The notes under the pieces were generated by a model that was given only the letters and a program-made list of their open reading frames with translations, ran no database searches and was not told where the DNA came from. A program made the translations under genes and the position numbers. DNA of 64,000 bases, taken from positions 15,653,115 to 15,717,114 of the forward strand of contig LR990051.1 of the NCBI GenBank assembly GCA_905147135.1, given 5' to 3'. This stretch comes from Blastobasis lacticolella. Lineage: Eukaryota > Arthropoda > Insecta > Lepidoptera > Blastobasidae. Within the stretch, counting starts at the first letter, position 1; each line of letters begins with the position of its first letter. This document shows, in pieces, positions 10,875 through 21,316 of this stretch.

Positions 10875-12052
10875 CTGTGAATTAATACAAATTTTTTTTA
10901 CACTTTATCACTGTTCTGTTCCGTAAAAGGAATAACTTTAGACCGCGGCTTTGCCGAACATGTATCGCACAAATGTCCATTCGTACAAATGTATTTCGCA
11001 CAAGTGGACCATATAGTGTGTTTTGCATATGGAGTATCGCTCTCACATGCGTGGTTTCTAGATGCAGACGCATTTGGCGACCCAAATATCTGCCGGCTGG
11101 TGGATGAATACGCTACTGCCATGCCAGTAGCTGCCGGTACCTTCAAGGAAATCATCCGGTGCATATATAAAAAGAGGTGCCACGGTGCCAGAGGTTTTGC
11201 TAACTGCACCATTGCAATAAGAATGTAAATTACCTAAACAAGTAAAATTATAAGTGATGTGCAAAAATGAATTGGAACATATGTGTTGTTTGTAAGTGGA
11301 GTAAATGTGAACCTTTTCTTTAATTTATCTGGACGAATACGATCTAACTGATATCACCACCCTGATGACAATGATCCTAATACACCACTTTCATTGACGC
11401 AACGACATATATTTTTTTAAGCACTGTTGTTATTTGAATTGCAGGCCTTTGAGACGTTTGAAATCATCAGTACGGCCCAGCCTTTTAAAAACATTATGAT
11501 TCCTGATCTCATTAATCTAAATAAAACTCTATTGCTACTAGTTACATGTCCTACCTAGCAATCTAAGAAAATGTTTTTCTTTGAAATTTGACGGCTCTCC
11601 GCGCTGAGCTTTAAATTTTTTAAATGTATTTTTAGTCAATTGTATGAAACATATACTTTCGGAATCTGTATTAACGTTTGACATCGGTACTAGTTCAGAG
11701 TTTATGGTTATTGGAAGATCTTTTATGCAGAATAATGTTTTTGATTTTTGGTGTAATATATAATTCAATCTTTTTGTGTGCAAGGACGTAGTTTGTTTCA
11801 GAAAAATATTGGCTATCCTATATTTATTTAAAAATGACATTACACATGCTAACTACAAATTGGTAATTTAAATTGTGGACAGTGCGAGCGGCGTAAGAAA
11901 AATTTAAGAAAAAATGTAACTTAACTCGTTCTCGTGGTGGTTCGTCTACCGACATCCGTTGACCAAAAAACTCCAATACCACGATAATTGTGCCGATTTT
12001 GAGTACTGCGGTAATAAGTGCCTGTACCTTAAAACATTGATGTCACACTTAC
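10875..12052 (-). other. Intron between exons B' and B
   Basis: Holds a 100-codon minus-strand open frame at 11538-11840 that I do not recognise; it has no LRR pattern or splice support. Sequence at about 11905-12050 is homologous to the intron just after exon B (GAGTACTGCGGTAATA versus GAGTACCGCGGTAATA), showing that B' was duplicated together with its downstream intron. Confidence 0.5.
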
Positions 12053-12162
12053 AAATTTGGATGTCGCAGTTTATTGGCTGTTAAGTCAATATATTCTATG
12101 GTGCTGAATGGTATGAAATAGTTGTCTGCGATCTTTTTTAGTTCACAGTTTACTATTGTGAA
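12053..12162 (-). pseudogene. Truncated LRR exon copy B'
   Basis: The minus strand encodes FTIVNCELKKIADNYF and then STIEYIDLTANKL, closely matching the last 35 residues of exon B (LTIVNCSLEKLAGNFF, NIEYIDLTGNEL). The GTAAGT donor is conserved after the same residue and in the same phase. A TAG lies just upstream in this frame, and the rest of exon B is absent, so it looks like a 5'-truncated pseudoexon. Read instead as an acceptor (CTTTTTTAG), that TAG would open the exon in phase 0, incompatible with the phase-1 end of exon A'. It is evidence of an older partial duplication of the receptor gene. Confidence 0.7.
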
Positions 12163-12290
12163 CTAAAAAAGGTCATCAACTTTTTCAGATATGCTTTTGG
12201 TTTGGTACTCTTACGCCAAAGTGTAGACTCCGATCACGTACAGATTCGGATCATATGCAGTAGTTTAGCGTCCTTACTATTAGTACTTAC

Positions 12291-12575
12291 CCGAATAATG
12301 GATTGCAGCTGCTGTATCTTCTAACCGTATGTCAAAAATTGTACCGTTTGGCAACCCAATGAGATACGAGGGAGAGAACTGTGCATCATGACGTGTAATG
12401 AAAGTCTTTACTTTGGACAAGTTTATGTTGACACGGTTAAATATAGCGCTGTAAGAGTCAGTAGGATCGCATAAATCCATGACATGGGTTGGTGTCTGTA
12501 TATGGTCCACCGTAGGCAGACTACCTGCTTTTAAGCAGGCAATATCATTTGTATCAGATTTCACCGTTATATGCC
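12291..12575 (-). CDS. Alternative N-terminal exon A' (Toll-like receptor)
   Basis: A 285-bp exon. The acceptor is TTATCTTTTTTCAG and the donor GTAAGTACTA, with entry and exit phase 1. It begins G-HITVKSDTND and ends with LIGLPNGTIFDIRLED and AAAIHYSG. This aligns by eye with the second half of exon A (NHITIRCKP ... LMGINNTTYFTYTLTEE), including the INLSKVKTF/ISIENLKTL stretch and the exit phase. The two clearly share ancestry but have diverged strongly. The entry phase fits the signal-peptide exon (17958-18024) and the exit phase fits exon B, so exon 1 - A' - B gives an uninterrupted frame. It could be an alternative exon of the same gene or the remnant of a tandem paralogue whose own LRR exon (B') decayed. 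Intact splice sites and frame favour function, but nothing here proves it. Confidence 0.6.
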
Positions 12576-12650
12576 CTGAAAAAAGATAAATAACGCAGTT
12601 GAAGATCGCAGTGTTACAATAGAATTTAATAATTGATAAGCTTGATAGGA

Positions 12651-12976
12651 GCGTCGGTGGCCGAGCGGATAGGGTATCCAACTCGTAAATGAGTATTGGG
12701 TTCGAGTTCCAATGCGGCTATGTATCAATGACTCTTTTCTGAGTTTTGTACATTAGTTGAATGCTAACCGATGCCTCTTACGGTGAGGGAAAACATCGCG
12801 ATGAAACCTGCACATTCAGGCGGCTGAGTGTGTAACCATTATCCAATCTGATCAGGTTCCCTGGTAGCAGGGTCACGGAGGTCAGATGGCGTCACTCTAC
12901 TGTAATTACCTGACCTCCAAAATTCTGGATCATGGTTAAGACGGCCACAACCGGGGCATTAACACCAACATAATGA
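12651..12976 (+). mobile_element. SINE-A copy
   Basis: Starts GCGTCGGTGGCCGAGCGG with B-box GGTTCGAGTTCC and carries the full family body to CCGGGGCATTAACACCAAC. It sits antisense in the intron upstream of exon A'. Confidence 0.85.
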
Positions 12977-13429
12977 AATCGAGGCATATACATATTATGC
13001 TTAAGAGGATGCTTCCTATACTGTAAAAATTTAACAATCTGTTCAAGAAATAAATATTTTAATGTTGATTTAATTAGTTTAGAGAAAGTAGAGACACATC
13101 GTATGGTCATAAATAATACAATAAGTATGTTGTTGTTTGGTCTTGCGTACTTAGCAAAAGGAGAGAAAGTGGCAGTGTCGCAGAAACCAGGGTCCGCTAT
13201 TCTGTCTGCTCTTTCTTCTCCACTTTGTTGGGTCTTCGACATCATCACGTCGTAGTCTGGCGTCCGACTATGCGATGTCAATCCATCATTATTTTTTTGT
13301 ATACCAACAGATATAGGCAGCTATTTAGTGTACCCCTTCCATTATCTGGCCCGAAATTCCCTGGAGGCTTATACGTTTATACGTAACCAGCGCACGCGAG
13401 CCTCTTACTTATCCACAAAACTACGTCAA

Positions 13430-13650
13430 AGCTGCCATAGATACGATGTACTCGTTACGGATTCGGACGAGTTGCGTAGGGCCGCACATCCACCGCAACA
13501 TTGCGTTGCGGTTGGCCATGTCTGATAAAGCTCTTGTGTATAAGCCTCTTGAGCTTGACGTCGTACGGTGCATGTCGTCAACTCGCACTGTTTGGCCTAC
13601 ACTGCTGAGATACGGGATTTGAGATCGGAGCTGAAATCTCCGCGCTGCAC
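13430..13650 (-). pseudogene. RTE-like retrotransposon fragment
   Basis: The minus strand reads KSRISAV, then AMLRWMCG and LVRIRNEYI across shifted frames. This matches the reverse-transcriptase C-terminal region of the element at 59870-60370 (SRISAAWVKW, KMLRWMCGG, RVRNKYIRG). It is a short decayed piece in the intron between A and A'. Confidence 0.7.
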
Positions 13651-13725
13651 CGCGAATCCAAGGAACAGCAATTACAACCCCTAATGAATGGAGCAAATCA
13701 TGTTTTATAAAATGTAATTACTTAC

Positions 13726-14269
13726 CTACTTGTAGCAGCTTTTCTTCGGTCAATGTGTATGTAAAGTATGTTGTGTTATTTATTCCCATAAGTTTCCCAG
13801 TGATTGCTGAAAGTCCTCTGAAATATGTATCTATCGTTGAGCGAGATACTTTCAGTACATCGGATAGAGTTGTTTCATTGCCTTGTAAATATAATGTTTT
13901 TAAATTTTCAATAGAAATATTGAGTCTTTGAAATTCTGATTTGTACGTGTGTTCTGGAATATCTGGAAGCTCGCAATCATATACTGCTACGGTGTTCGGG
14001 GTCACAGCGGCATTCAGTATCGGTAACACAGCGAATTTCTCGTTCGGTTTGCATCGTATTGTAATGTGGTTGCTGTTTAAGTCATAATCAACTGTACCTG
14101 GAATATGTATTTGAATTAGGATAGATTGGATTTTTAATCGCTTAGGTGGCAAATAATCTGTCGGCCAAAAAGAATTATCAGGCGGGCCGGGTAAACTGTG
14201 AATGTTTGCAATACCAGTGATATCAATATTAGCATATTGCTGTTCCCAAAAGAACACGTTCGCTCTCTT
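13726..14269 (-). CDS. N-terminal exon A of a Toll-like receptor
   Basis: An open exon of about 180 codons on the minus strand ending at donor GTAAGTAATT (exit phase 1, in frame with exon B). The best acceptor by context is TCTCTTTTCTTCAAG before 14269, but that gives entry phase 0, which does not match the phase-1 signal-peptide exon. An AG seven bases further in (exon start 14262) would match and give A-NVFFWEQQ. The protein is a non-repeat N-terminal cap: FWPTDYLPPKRL, NHITIRCKPNE, VAVYDCELPDIP, then ISIENLKTLYLQGN leading into LRRs. The layout (a cysteine before and after a short hydrophobic stretch, then LRRs) recalls the start of insect Toll ectodomains. Residues Cys in TIRCK and YDCEL may pair. 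Identification as Toll is moderate; as a receptor ectodomain, good. Confidence 0.7.
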
Positions 14270-14383
14270 CTTGAAGAAAAGAGAGAGAAGATCAATGTTG
14301 TACAGATTACTTCGATACACTTAGGTATCGAAGCTTGCTGTATCATGTGTGACTTGTACATGAAAAATAATGTATTGAGTCCT

Positions 14384-14584
14384 TACGACCTGAGTGGTTC
14401 AGTTAGCTGACATGCCGATCTGCCACGCAGAGGTCGGGTTTGATTCCCGGCCGGACACAAATTACGTATGTATTAAAAAAATATATAAGTAGTTTATCAG
14501 TTTTCTGGCACCTTATCAGTTTTCTGGCACCAATAACACAAGCTATGCTTGCTTTGGGGCTAGTTGGTGCTGTGTGAATTGTCC
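14384..14584 (+). mobile_element. SINE-B copy with a 19-bp internal repeat
   Basis: Head ACGACCTGAGTGGTTCAGT (A-box TGGTTCAGT) with a degenerate B-box GGTTTGATTCCCGG. The body is shortened, and TTATCAGTTTTCTGGCACC is present twice in tandem. It ends GCTGTGTGAATTGTCC. Confidence 0.8.
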
Positions 14585-14977
14585 AAGCTTATTTATTATG
14601 ATTTATTTACTACATATGAAGTTGTCTTTTTTATTGGTAGTATGCAAAAATAAACAAGTTGCACAAATATTTTAATTTGTATAAAATATGTCAAAAACAT
14701 AACTTGATTTCGAAAATACATGGCATCAATAAAATTATATAAAAATATTTTTTAAAGTTTTTATAAGGGTTTCAAAAACTATTTTTCATGTATTGGCAGT
14801 TTTGTCTACTTCTTCTCCTAATCGAGTCGTTGGCCTAAACTCTTAGCATACAGCGTTTGAACTGGCCTCTAATAAGTCCTCCATTGTACAAGTTTTAGGA
14901 CACGCCGAGCATGAAACCAGGAGGTCCATCGTTTGTGGAGATATGCCACAGTCGCACTGAGAACTGTCACTTGTATA
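14585..14977. other. Gene-free stretch
   Basis: AT-rich intronic DNA; I see no repeat or exon. Confidence 0.5.
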
Positions 14978-15465
14978 TACAGGCTGACCTTAGCCTCTGG
15001 ACAAGCAGTGAAACCCTGTTTAAGACTGCTACTCAGCAGTATCATAAAATAGGTTTCTCTTTAATTAGACATAACAACATAAAACATTTTTTTAACAAAA
15101 TAAATTGTAACTTAATCCGCAACAATTACAACAATCTGTATCACGACAACACGAATGAATGAGTATTAATTATTGAAATTCATGACATGACACTTGAGAA
15201 GCGAGTGACGTTATGTCACACTTCAAATTATTGGCAAAATATAAAAAAAAAATTTTTGTTAAAGTTGGCGTGGAGTTCTAATGCAATTCTAAAAAGTTTG
15301 CAATGTTTAGGGTACTTCCTAGACCATGCAACTACATACAGGCTGCTCCCGAGTGATAATTTTGTGGTAAATACTAAACTGATTGTTATGATACAAAGTT
15401 TTGTTTTAAATACCCCATTCAACTAGTAGTATTGGACTTTGTCCAGAGCGTAAGGACATCCTGTA
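14978..15465 (+). mobile_element. TIR DNA element, copy 1 (about 490 bp)
   Basis: Starts TACAGGCTGACCTTAGCC and ends GAGCGTAAGGACATCCTGTA, flanked by TATA on both sides. The subterminal motifs TCTGGACA and TGTCCAGA are inverted. Copy 2 lies inverted at 20806-21316 with the same ends and collinear interior (CTGCTACTCAGCAG, CATAATGTGAC/GTTATGTCACAC). No transposase frame, so it is non-autonomous. Confidence 0.8.
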
Positions 15466-15475
15466 TATATATTTG

Positions 15476-15722
15476 ATGACCTGAGTGGTTCAGTAGGTTA
15501 ACATGCCGGGCAGAGGTCCCGGGTTCAATTCTCGGTTTAGCAGAAATTGAAATAATGAATTTTAATTTCTGATACGGGTCTAGGTGTGATATGCATAATA
15601 AGTATGTATTTAAAAGTATATAAGTACCTAGTTTATCAGTTATCTAGCACCTGTACCACAAGCTTTTCTTACTTTGTGGCTAGAAGGCGCTGTGTGAATT
15701 GTCCAAATCAAATCAAATCAAA
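15476..15722 (+). mobile_element. SINE-B copy
   Basis: GACCTGAGTGGTTCAGTAGG head, CCGGGTTCAATTC B-box, AGAAATTGAAATAATGAATT body, ending in an (AAATC)n tail. It begins 10 bp after the TIR element ends. Confidence 0.85.
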
Positions 15723-15897
15723 TACTTTTATTGTGACACACAGGTTGGTATACATGTAAATAATATACAGGTGTTAAGTGAATACAGAGAGCTCTGTGAT
15801 CTGCTCACGGACGTACAATAATTCAGTTTTAGTTCCTTAAAATAAAATTAAATATATCTACGCACATGTCAAGCATATTTATTATTATATACAATGA

Positions 15898-16176
15898 AAG
15901 AGTGGTGGCCGGACGGTTTAGTATCCGACTCGTAAGCGAGAGGTACCGAGTTCTAATCCCGCTGCGACCATGTACCAATGACTCTTTTCTGAGTTATGTA
16001 CATTAGTTGAATTCTAACCGATGCTCTTATGGTAAGGGAAAACATCGTGATGAAACCTGCAACTGAATTTGTAACAATGATCCAATTTGGTCAGGTTCCC
16101 CTGGTAGCAGGGTCACAGAGGTCAGATGGTAGTCGCTCCACTGTAATTACCTGATCGCCAAATCCTGGATCATAGT
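15898..16176 (+). mobile_element. SINE-A, 5' part, split by a LINE
   Basis: Head GTGGCCGGACGGTTTAG with B-box GAGTTCTAATCCC and body up to AATCCTGGATCATAGT. The family normally continues TGGTCAAGGCGGACC; here the continuation resumes at 17551 after a retrotransposon. Confidence 0.9.
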
Positions 16177-17550
16177 TTCCTATGTGTTGAGTGATGAAGC
16201 GCACATTGAGTACGGCGTTCCTCAGGGATCAATAATTGGACCTACACTATTTTTGATATACATAGACCAGCTATGCGATATTAATCTCCCCAATTGCGCC
16301 ATATTTACATATGCGTATGATACTGCCATCGTTATCCATGGATCAGATTGGGCTGAAATCAAAACCACTACAGAAAACAACCTAAATATAATTAACGATT
16401 GGTTTATCCAGAACTTTCTCACGCTAAATCTCTCTAAGACGTTTTTTGTCCCTTTTTCAATTCGAATTTACTAACAACCACCATCCAATTATGAACTCTA
16501 CGTCCACTCAAATTGTAATCGTAACAACAACTGTACTTGTCTCCCCATATCGCAAACCGAGAGCATCAAATATCTTGGCGTTTACATTGATCGCAATCTG
16601 AACTGGAAACACCAAATTCACATGCTTACTAAGACGTCTCATACACATTTTTAAAATACTCAGACACTCAGCTGATCTTGGAATCCTAAATATGGTCTAT
16701 TCCGCTCTTTGTATATCAATAATCACCTATTGCATACCAGTCTGGGGTTGTGCAGCAAAATCACATTTTATAAAGGTCGAGAGAGCACAGAGAGCGGTGT
16801 TGAAAATTATGCACTTTAAACCTCTTAGATTTTCAACCAGGGAATTGTATTCAACCTACAAACATTTAACAATCAAACAGCTTTTTGTTTTGCGACTTAT
16901 TACACGCAAACATCCTGAGGTCCCACCCCCAGATCCTTCGAAAAGAAAATCACAATATAGAGTCTGCCCCGTCCATCTACACAAAACTAACTTTTCCTCT
17001 CGACATTATTCCATCTCTGGCTCTATTATCTATAATAGTGTCAATAAAGTTTTGGATATTCACCAGCTTAATACGTTTGAGATCAAATCGAAATTGAAAG
17101 ATTGGCAACAGCAACTCAATTACGACGAGACGGAAAGCTTACTGCCTAACAGCTCTTGACCGTTGGTATATACATCAATTTACTTACACACACAATCACA
17201 CGCACATACACACACACACACGCACATACACACACATGCACACACATATGTATAGACGCACACGCACGCGCGCGTGCACACATACACACACACCCTTACT
17301 CCTCCCTCACTCGTTTAATACATTTGTGACATAACTCTATAAGTATATGTGGTTGTTTAAATTATAGTCATTAAATAGCTTCTACGGCAGAACACTGACA
17401 TCCAAAATACAGGCTATTGCCTAGTTTAAAACTCAGGGTTTAAAAATAAATTTGGGCAAATAGTCTTAGCAATCTACACTAATTGAACCCACTGTAACAC
17501 TGTTTTTGTACAAATCTTTCCTGAATAAATATATTTTATTATTATTTATT
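16177..17550 (+). mobile_element. 5'-truncated non-LTR retrotransposon inserted in SINE-A
   Basis: Flanked by the target duplication ATAGT (16172-16176 and 17551-17555). Coding remnants: VPQGSIIGPTLFLIYIDQL (RT motif B region) and FTYAYDTAIVIHG, where the catalytic YADD has become YAYD, at 16184-16474. A thumb/C-terminal part at 16692-17159 has YCIPVWGCAAKS, VERAQRAVLKIM and a final DWQQQLN. The two parts are in different frames, so it is dead. It resembles the CR1/jockey group by motif order. The 3' untranslated part contains a CA-rich microsatellite (about 17175-17300) and ends AATAAATATATTTTATTATT. Confidence 0.85.
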
Positions 17551-17612
17551 ATAGTCAAGGCGGACCCTGGGCCCTCGTCCTCGAGAGCACAACCGGGACA
17601 TTAACAGATGAT
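17551..17612 (+). mobile_element. SINE-A, 3' part
   Basis: Continues the split SINE: GTCAAGGCGGACCCTGGGCC, CACAACCGGGACATTAACAG and a GATGATTATTATTATT tail. Confidence 0.9.
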
Positions 17613-17957
17613 TATTATTATTATTTATTATATGCAATGAAACTTTGTAGGTATATTCAGACTAAATACGCTGCGAACCCAGGTGGGCCGATGTACCAGA
17701 CGTCATTTTATGAAGAGAGAAGACATCAAAACGAAGTGATACCTATGTACCAGTTAGCTTAGTGTTGTCTGAATTTACCTACAAAGTTTAATTGTATTAA
17801 TCCGATTAGCCATTTCCAAGAATAGAAATAATTGGCTTGTACGAAAATTTCAGTTTACATCGTTTTCGCCACAAAACTCCAATTTCCTAGGTAAAGACCT
17901 TATAGTAAAGACATCTTATCCTACTTACATTATTACATAAGTATACAACAAACATAC

Positions 17958-18024
17958 CTGCTATTGAATAGAGTACTTCACACAATACTAAAACCAAACT
18001 CTTTGTAAATGTGCTTGCGTCCAT
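17958..18024 (-). CDS. Signal-peptide exon 1 of the LRR receptor gene
   Basis: A 67-bp minus-strand stretch starting ATG and ending CAG before the strong donor GTATGTTTGT. It encodes 22 residues beginning MDASTFTKS with a hydrophobic core LVLVL and a small-residue end SIA, a typical secretory signal. Exit phase is 1. This agrees with exon A' and with a second-choice acceptor of exon A. It is the only signal-peptide-like start found upstream of exons A/A' on that strand. No transcript evidence; too short for homology. Confidence 0.5.
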
Positions 18025-18341
18025 ATTATTCCAACTACTCTTATAAAATAAACTATAGGTAGTAATTGTTTACTTCTACAAGTTTCCTGCAATGCTACTA
18101 TTAAGCTTTATCCTGTTTTTGTAACATTAATTGAATTGTGATGTTTACTTTATATTTAAACTCTAAGGTTAATATATATAATAAGGTTGCAATGAAGTTA
18201 GCGGAGCGATTTCGAACCGCTCGGTTGTATCGATGTGATTTCCTAACTGGTTTGCATACCATGTATTGTATGGTACAAGTTAAGAGAATATCGCATTATA
18301 GTGGACGAGGTATAATCTTTTGTAAAAAATAAAATTGACGG
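18025..18341. promoter_or_regulatory. Presumed upstream region of the LRR gene
   Basis: DNA immediately 5' of exon 1 on the minus strand; I see no clear TATA or initiator that stands out. Confidence 0.2.
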
Positions 18342-18440
18342 ATTAGGCACTGTCCTAATTGGCAACGGTCATGCAACCATGGTCGTACAACGGGCGGTTT
18401 TAGGTCTCCTATTGGTCGAGCGAGCGAGAGATGAAATAAG
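18342..18440 (+). mobile_element. Small MITE, diverged or broken copy
   Basis: Begins TTA-GGCACTGTCCTAATTGG and shares ACGGGCGGTTTTAGGTC with the complete element at 49679-49763. The right terminal repeat is not recognisable. Confidence 0.6.
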
Positions 18441-18443
18441 CAT

Positions 18444-18880
18444 TGTGCAAAGGAGGTCCGGACATCTCAGCCTATATAACCAATAACGAAAGAAATTATC
18501 ATTTTCTACAACTTTTACTTTGGCGACAACTCCTGAATCGCTGTGGGAAAAAGTTATGGTCAATTGAAATAAACTTCATTTTGTTCTGTACTTTTTTCCT
18601 ACAGCGCCAGCTTGAGTTGTCGCCATAGAGAAAGTTGTAGAATATGAAAAATCCTTTCGAATGACATATCGCTGAACGTTATTTGTCATATAACATTATT
18701 TTTCCTGAACAAAATGAAGTTTATTTTAGTCGACTATAACTTTTTTACCACAGCGATTCGGGAGTTGTCGCTGTCGTGAAAGTTATAGAAAATGAAAAAT
18801 CCTTTCCAATGACATATCGCTTAACGTTATTGGTAATATAAGCTGGGGTCAATACATTATAGCCGGTCCTCCTTTGTACA
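18444..18880. mobile_element. Composite foldback element
   Basis: The ends TGTGCAAAGGAGGTCCGG and CCGGTCCTCCTTTGTACA are inverted. Long arms of about 170-200 bp follow (CCAATAACG, TCATTTTCTA, CGACAACTCCTGAATCGC, AAACTTCATTTTGTTC on the left, all inverted on the right). A third, inverted partial unit (GAGTTGTCGCCATAGAG) sits in the centre. No coding capacity. Confidence 0.75.
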
Positions 18881-19858
18881 TCGAACTTTATTTATTTATT
18901 TAACAGTTTATTGTGCACAATAACAGGTAGTGAACTGGATATAGAAGAGTACGGAGGAATATGACATTACGTGAATGATGAGTATATGACAACTGTGGAA
19001 ACGGGATGAATGAATGAACCAATGAAAACGAAACGTTAAAGAACGTTCAAGGAAAGGGTGACGATAAGAAGAAGGAAATATCAAAGATTGAATTGAGAAA
19101 TTGAACCGTGCAACCGTCATTCATAGCGAAAGATCTCAATTGCCTTCCGCCAGTGTCATTCGACTATGTTGATGTGACGCGACTGCTGAAGGACATCACA
19201 ATAACATAGGATACGTTAGAAAATCCTAAATTGTAATGCGATGCTGACATCGACGAATTACGTAATACTATAATCAAGCGATCCCCAATCACTACAAATC
19301 ACGGTCAAGTTAACTCGTAACAAAAAACTTCATCGACCTTATCCGAAATCGCCGCAAACGCTTTAATTTAGACCACACCCCAACACTTAGTCCGAGTTCA
19401 CGCCGTCATGTGGTGACATCATAGTAAACAACTTCGACCGGCATCGTCAAGCGAAAGTCGCTCAAACGCGCAAGATGATGATGGATTGATGTCGCGTGCT
19501 TCACGGAGCGAAAATGTGGATTGAGGGACGTTATTGGAAATGAAAAATGTGGAATTATCCTCAAGTTCTGAGACGATGAAAACAACGTTATAGTACCTAT
19601 TGAAAAACGTAAAATAATCTCAACGCGGAAAATGAACATTCGCGGTAGCGTAGTGGATAATAAGATAAAGAGTGTTTTTAATGGCAGACACTTTAAGCTT
19701 CTAATAAAACAAAGAAAAGTATTTAATTTTAGTGAAACAAGCTTTATTGAATTACGTTTGGATATGATTTCGGTCTTGTGGTAGTCGTGTGTTTATTAAC
19801 TTATTTATTCAACCAAAAGTGAGCTTAATCGCCGAAAAAATTGTGTGTGGGGAAAGAA
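18881..19858 (+). promoter_or_regulatory. Presumed upstream region of the plus-strand gene
   Basis: No repeats are obvious at about 19130-19858, where the composition is more balanced than around it. It separates two diverging signal-peptide exons. No TATA box or initiator stands out. The function is inferred from position only. Confidence 0.2.
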
Positions 19859-19977
19859 ATGAACGCAAAATTGCCGAGATTGTGTGATCTAACTCAATTA
19901 TTATTATTATTTTCTTTGGAGATATGTCAAGTCACTTTTCCGACCGATAAACCAGAGACGTTCGAACACAACACTTG
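19859..19977 (+). CDS. Putative first coding exon with signal peptide
   Basis: The first ATG in an open frame encodes MNAKLPRLCDLTQ, a leucine-rich hydrophobic run (LLLLF), and then CQVTFPTDKPETFEHNT, which looks like a cleaved secretory signal followed by the start of an extracellular chain. The likely donor is CTTG-GTTAGTATTT after 19977 (exit phase 2). The frame stays open beyond it for about 55 codons of less protein-like sequence. I do not recognise the protein and could not find its second exon in the window. The 44589 exon does not fit its phase. It could be real or a chance frame. Confidence 0.4.
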
Positions 19978-20149
19978 GTTAGTATTTGCGAAATACAGTC
20001 GCAATTATTGCAAAAAGTGTGTGAAAAAAGTATATCCAGATTGGGTCATCTACGCGCCAGTCACGGCTGCCACATTGTCGAAATCATATTCAAACATTAA
20101 TTTGAAGTTACAATCTCCTAATAATGTACCAATTAGGACTTTGATGTAG

Positions 20150-20805
20150 ACTCTGTACGCAATCCTATACATAAATAATACCTAAGTATCTAAGAGTAGT
20201 AAGATATGGCCAGATAGTTGAATATTTACTGAGAACCGAACGACTAGTATTTTATCCTACATCCGATAGTAAGTCTGTCACGTTCTTTCAGAAATACAAG
20301 AAAAAATATCCGTATTTTATATTTCCAACTAAGCTCGTTGGGTTTCCTGCACTACATGTTTGCCGAACCCTCCACTGGATGTCTTGGCAAGAGCCACTGC
20401 GACTCCGGGCCTGACCAAATAAATACCCATGAAACCTCGATACTTGATAATTCTATTTACAGAGGGCATGTCTTATGTAACTTGCCTTGATGTAGGTATC
20501 ACTATTTTATATCCTTATAAAATCCATGAATAGAAAAGTCAAGGCTTTTTCCCGCGACTACGTCCGCTAAAACCTTCTCTTTGGACCACTCTTTCTATTG
20601 TTGAACACCGCATGAAAATCCGTTCAGTTGTTTTTGGGTGAAACGATGTCATATGTATTGGATGTTTGTTAATGTTATCGTTTCTCTCCAACACCGTTCA
20701 AGCGATCACCATTAAAATTTGAATGTATATGTATTTTTCGTGGGGAAGGTTGTTGCGCTAAAAGAAAAACCCGTGCGAGGCCAGCCGGGACAGGCCGCCA
20801 GATAT
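20150..20805. other. Gene-free stretch with a degenerate repeat
   Basis: About 20505-20660 resembles family D (CGCGACTACGTCC, CCGCATGAAAATCCGTTCAG). The rest is unassigned. Confidence 0.4.
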
Positions 20806-21316
20806 ACAGGGCTTCGGCTTACGCTCTGGACAAAGCCAAATACTACTAGTTGAGTAGGGTATATAAAATAAAACTGCAAAGTATAATAACAATCAGTTCA
20901 GTATTTACCGATAAATCAACGATTTTAAATGTATCACTTAGGAGCAGCCTGTATGTAGTTGCATAGTCTAGGAATTACTCTAAACATTGTAAACTCTTTT
21001 GAATGACCCGATGACAGCTTAAATTAAATAAAAAAATGGTATTGTAATTTGACAATAACTTGATGTGTGACATAATGTGACTCACTTCTCATATGTCATT
21101 TCATGAATGGCAATAATTAATTCTTGGTCAATTTATTCATGTTGTCGTGGTACAATATGTTGTAAATGTTTGCCGACGAAGTTACAATTAAATTTGTTTG
21201 TAAAATTAGTTTCAAGTTTTTTTGTCTAATTAAAGAAATAACTATTTTACGATGCTGCTGAGTAGCAGCCTTAAACAGGGTTTTATTATTTGTCTAGAAG
21301 CTAAGGTCACCCTGTA
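20806..21316 (-). mobile_element. TIR DNA element, copy 2 (about 510 bp)
   Basis: Inverted relative to 14978-15465: it starts TACAGGGCTTCGGCTTACG and ends GCTAAGGTCACCCTGTA. The same subterminal CTGGACA/TGTCTAG and central CTGCTGAGTAGCAG are present. With copy 1 it brackets exon 1 of the LRR gene. Confidence 0.8.

Noticed and set aside
11538..11840. 100-codon minus-strand frame between B' and B
   Set aside because: No recognised domain, splice support or LRR spacing; kept only as a note in the intron entry.
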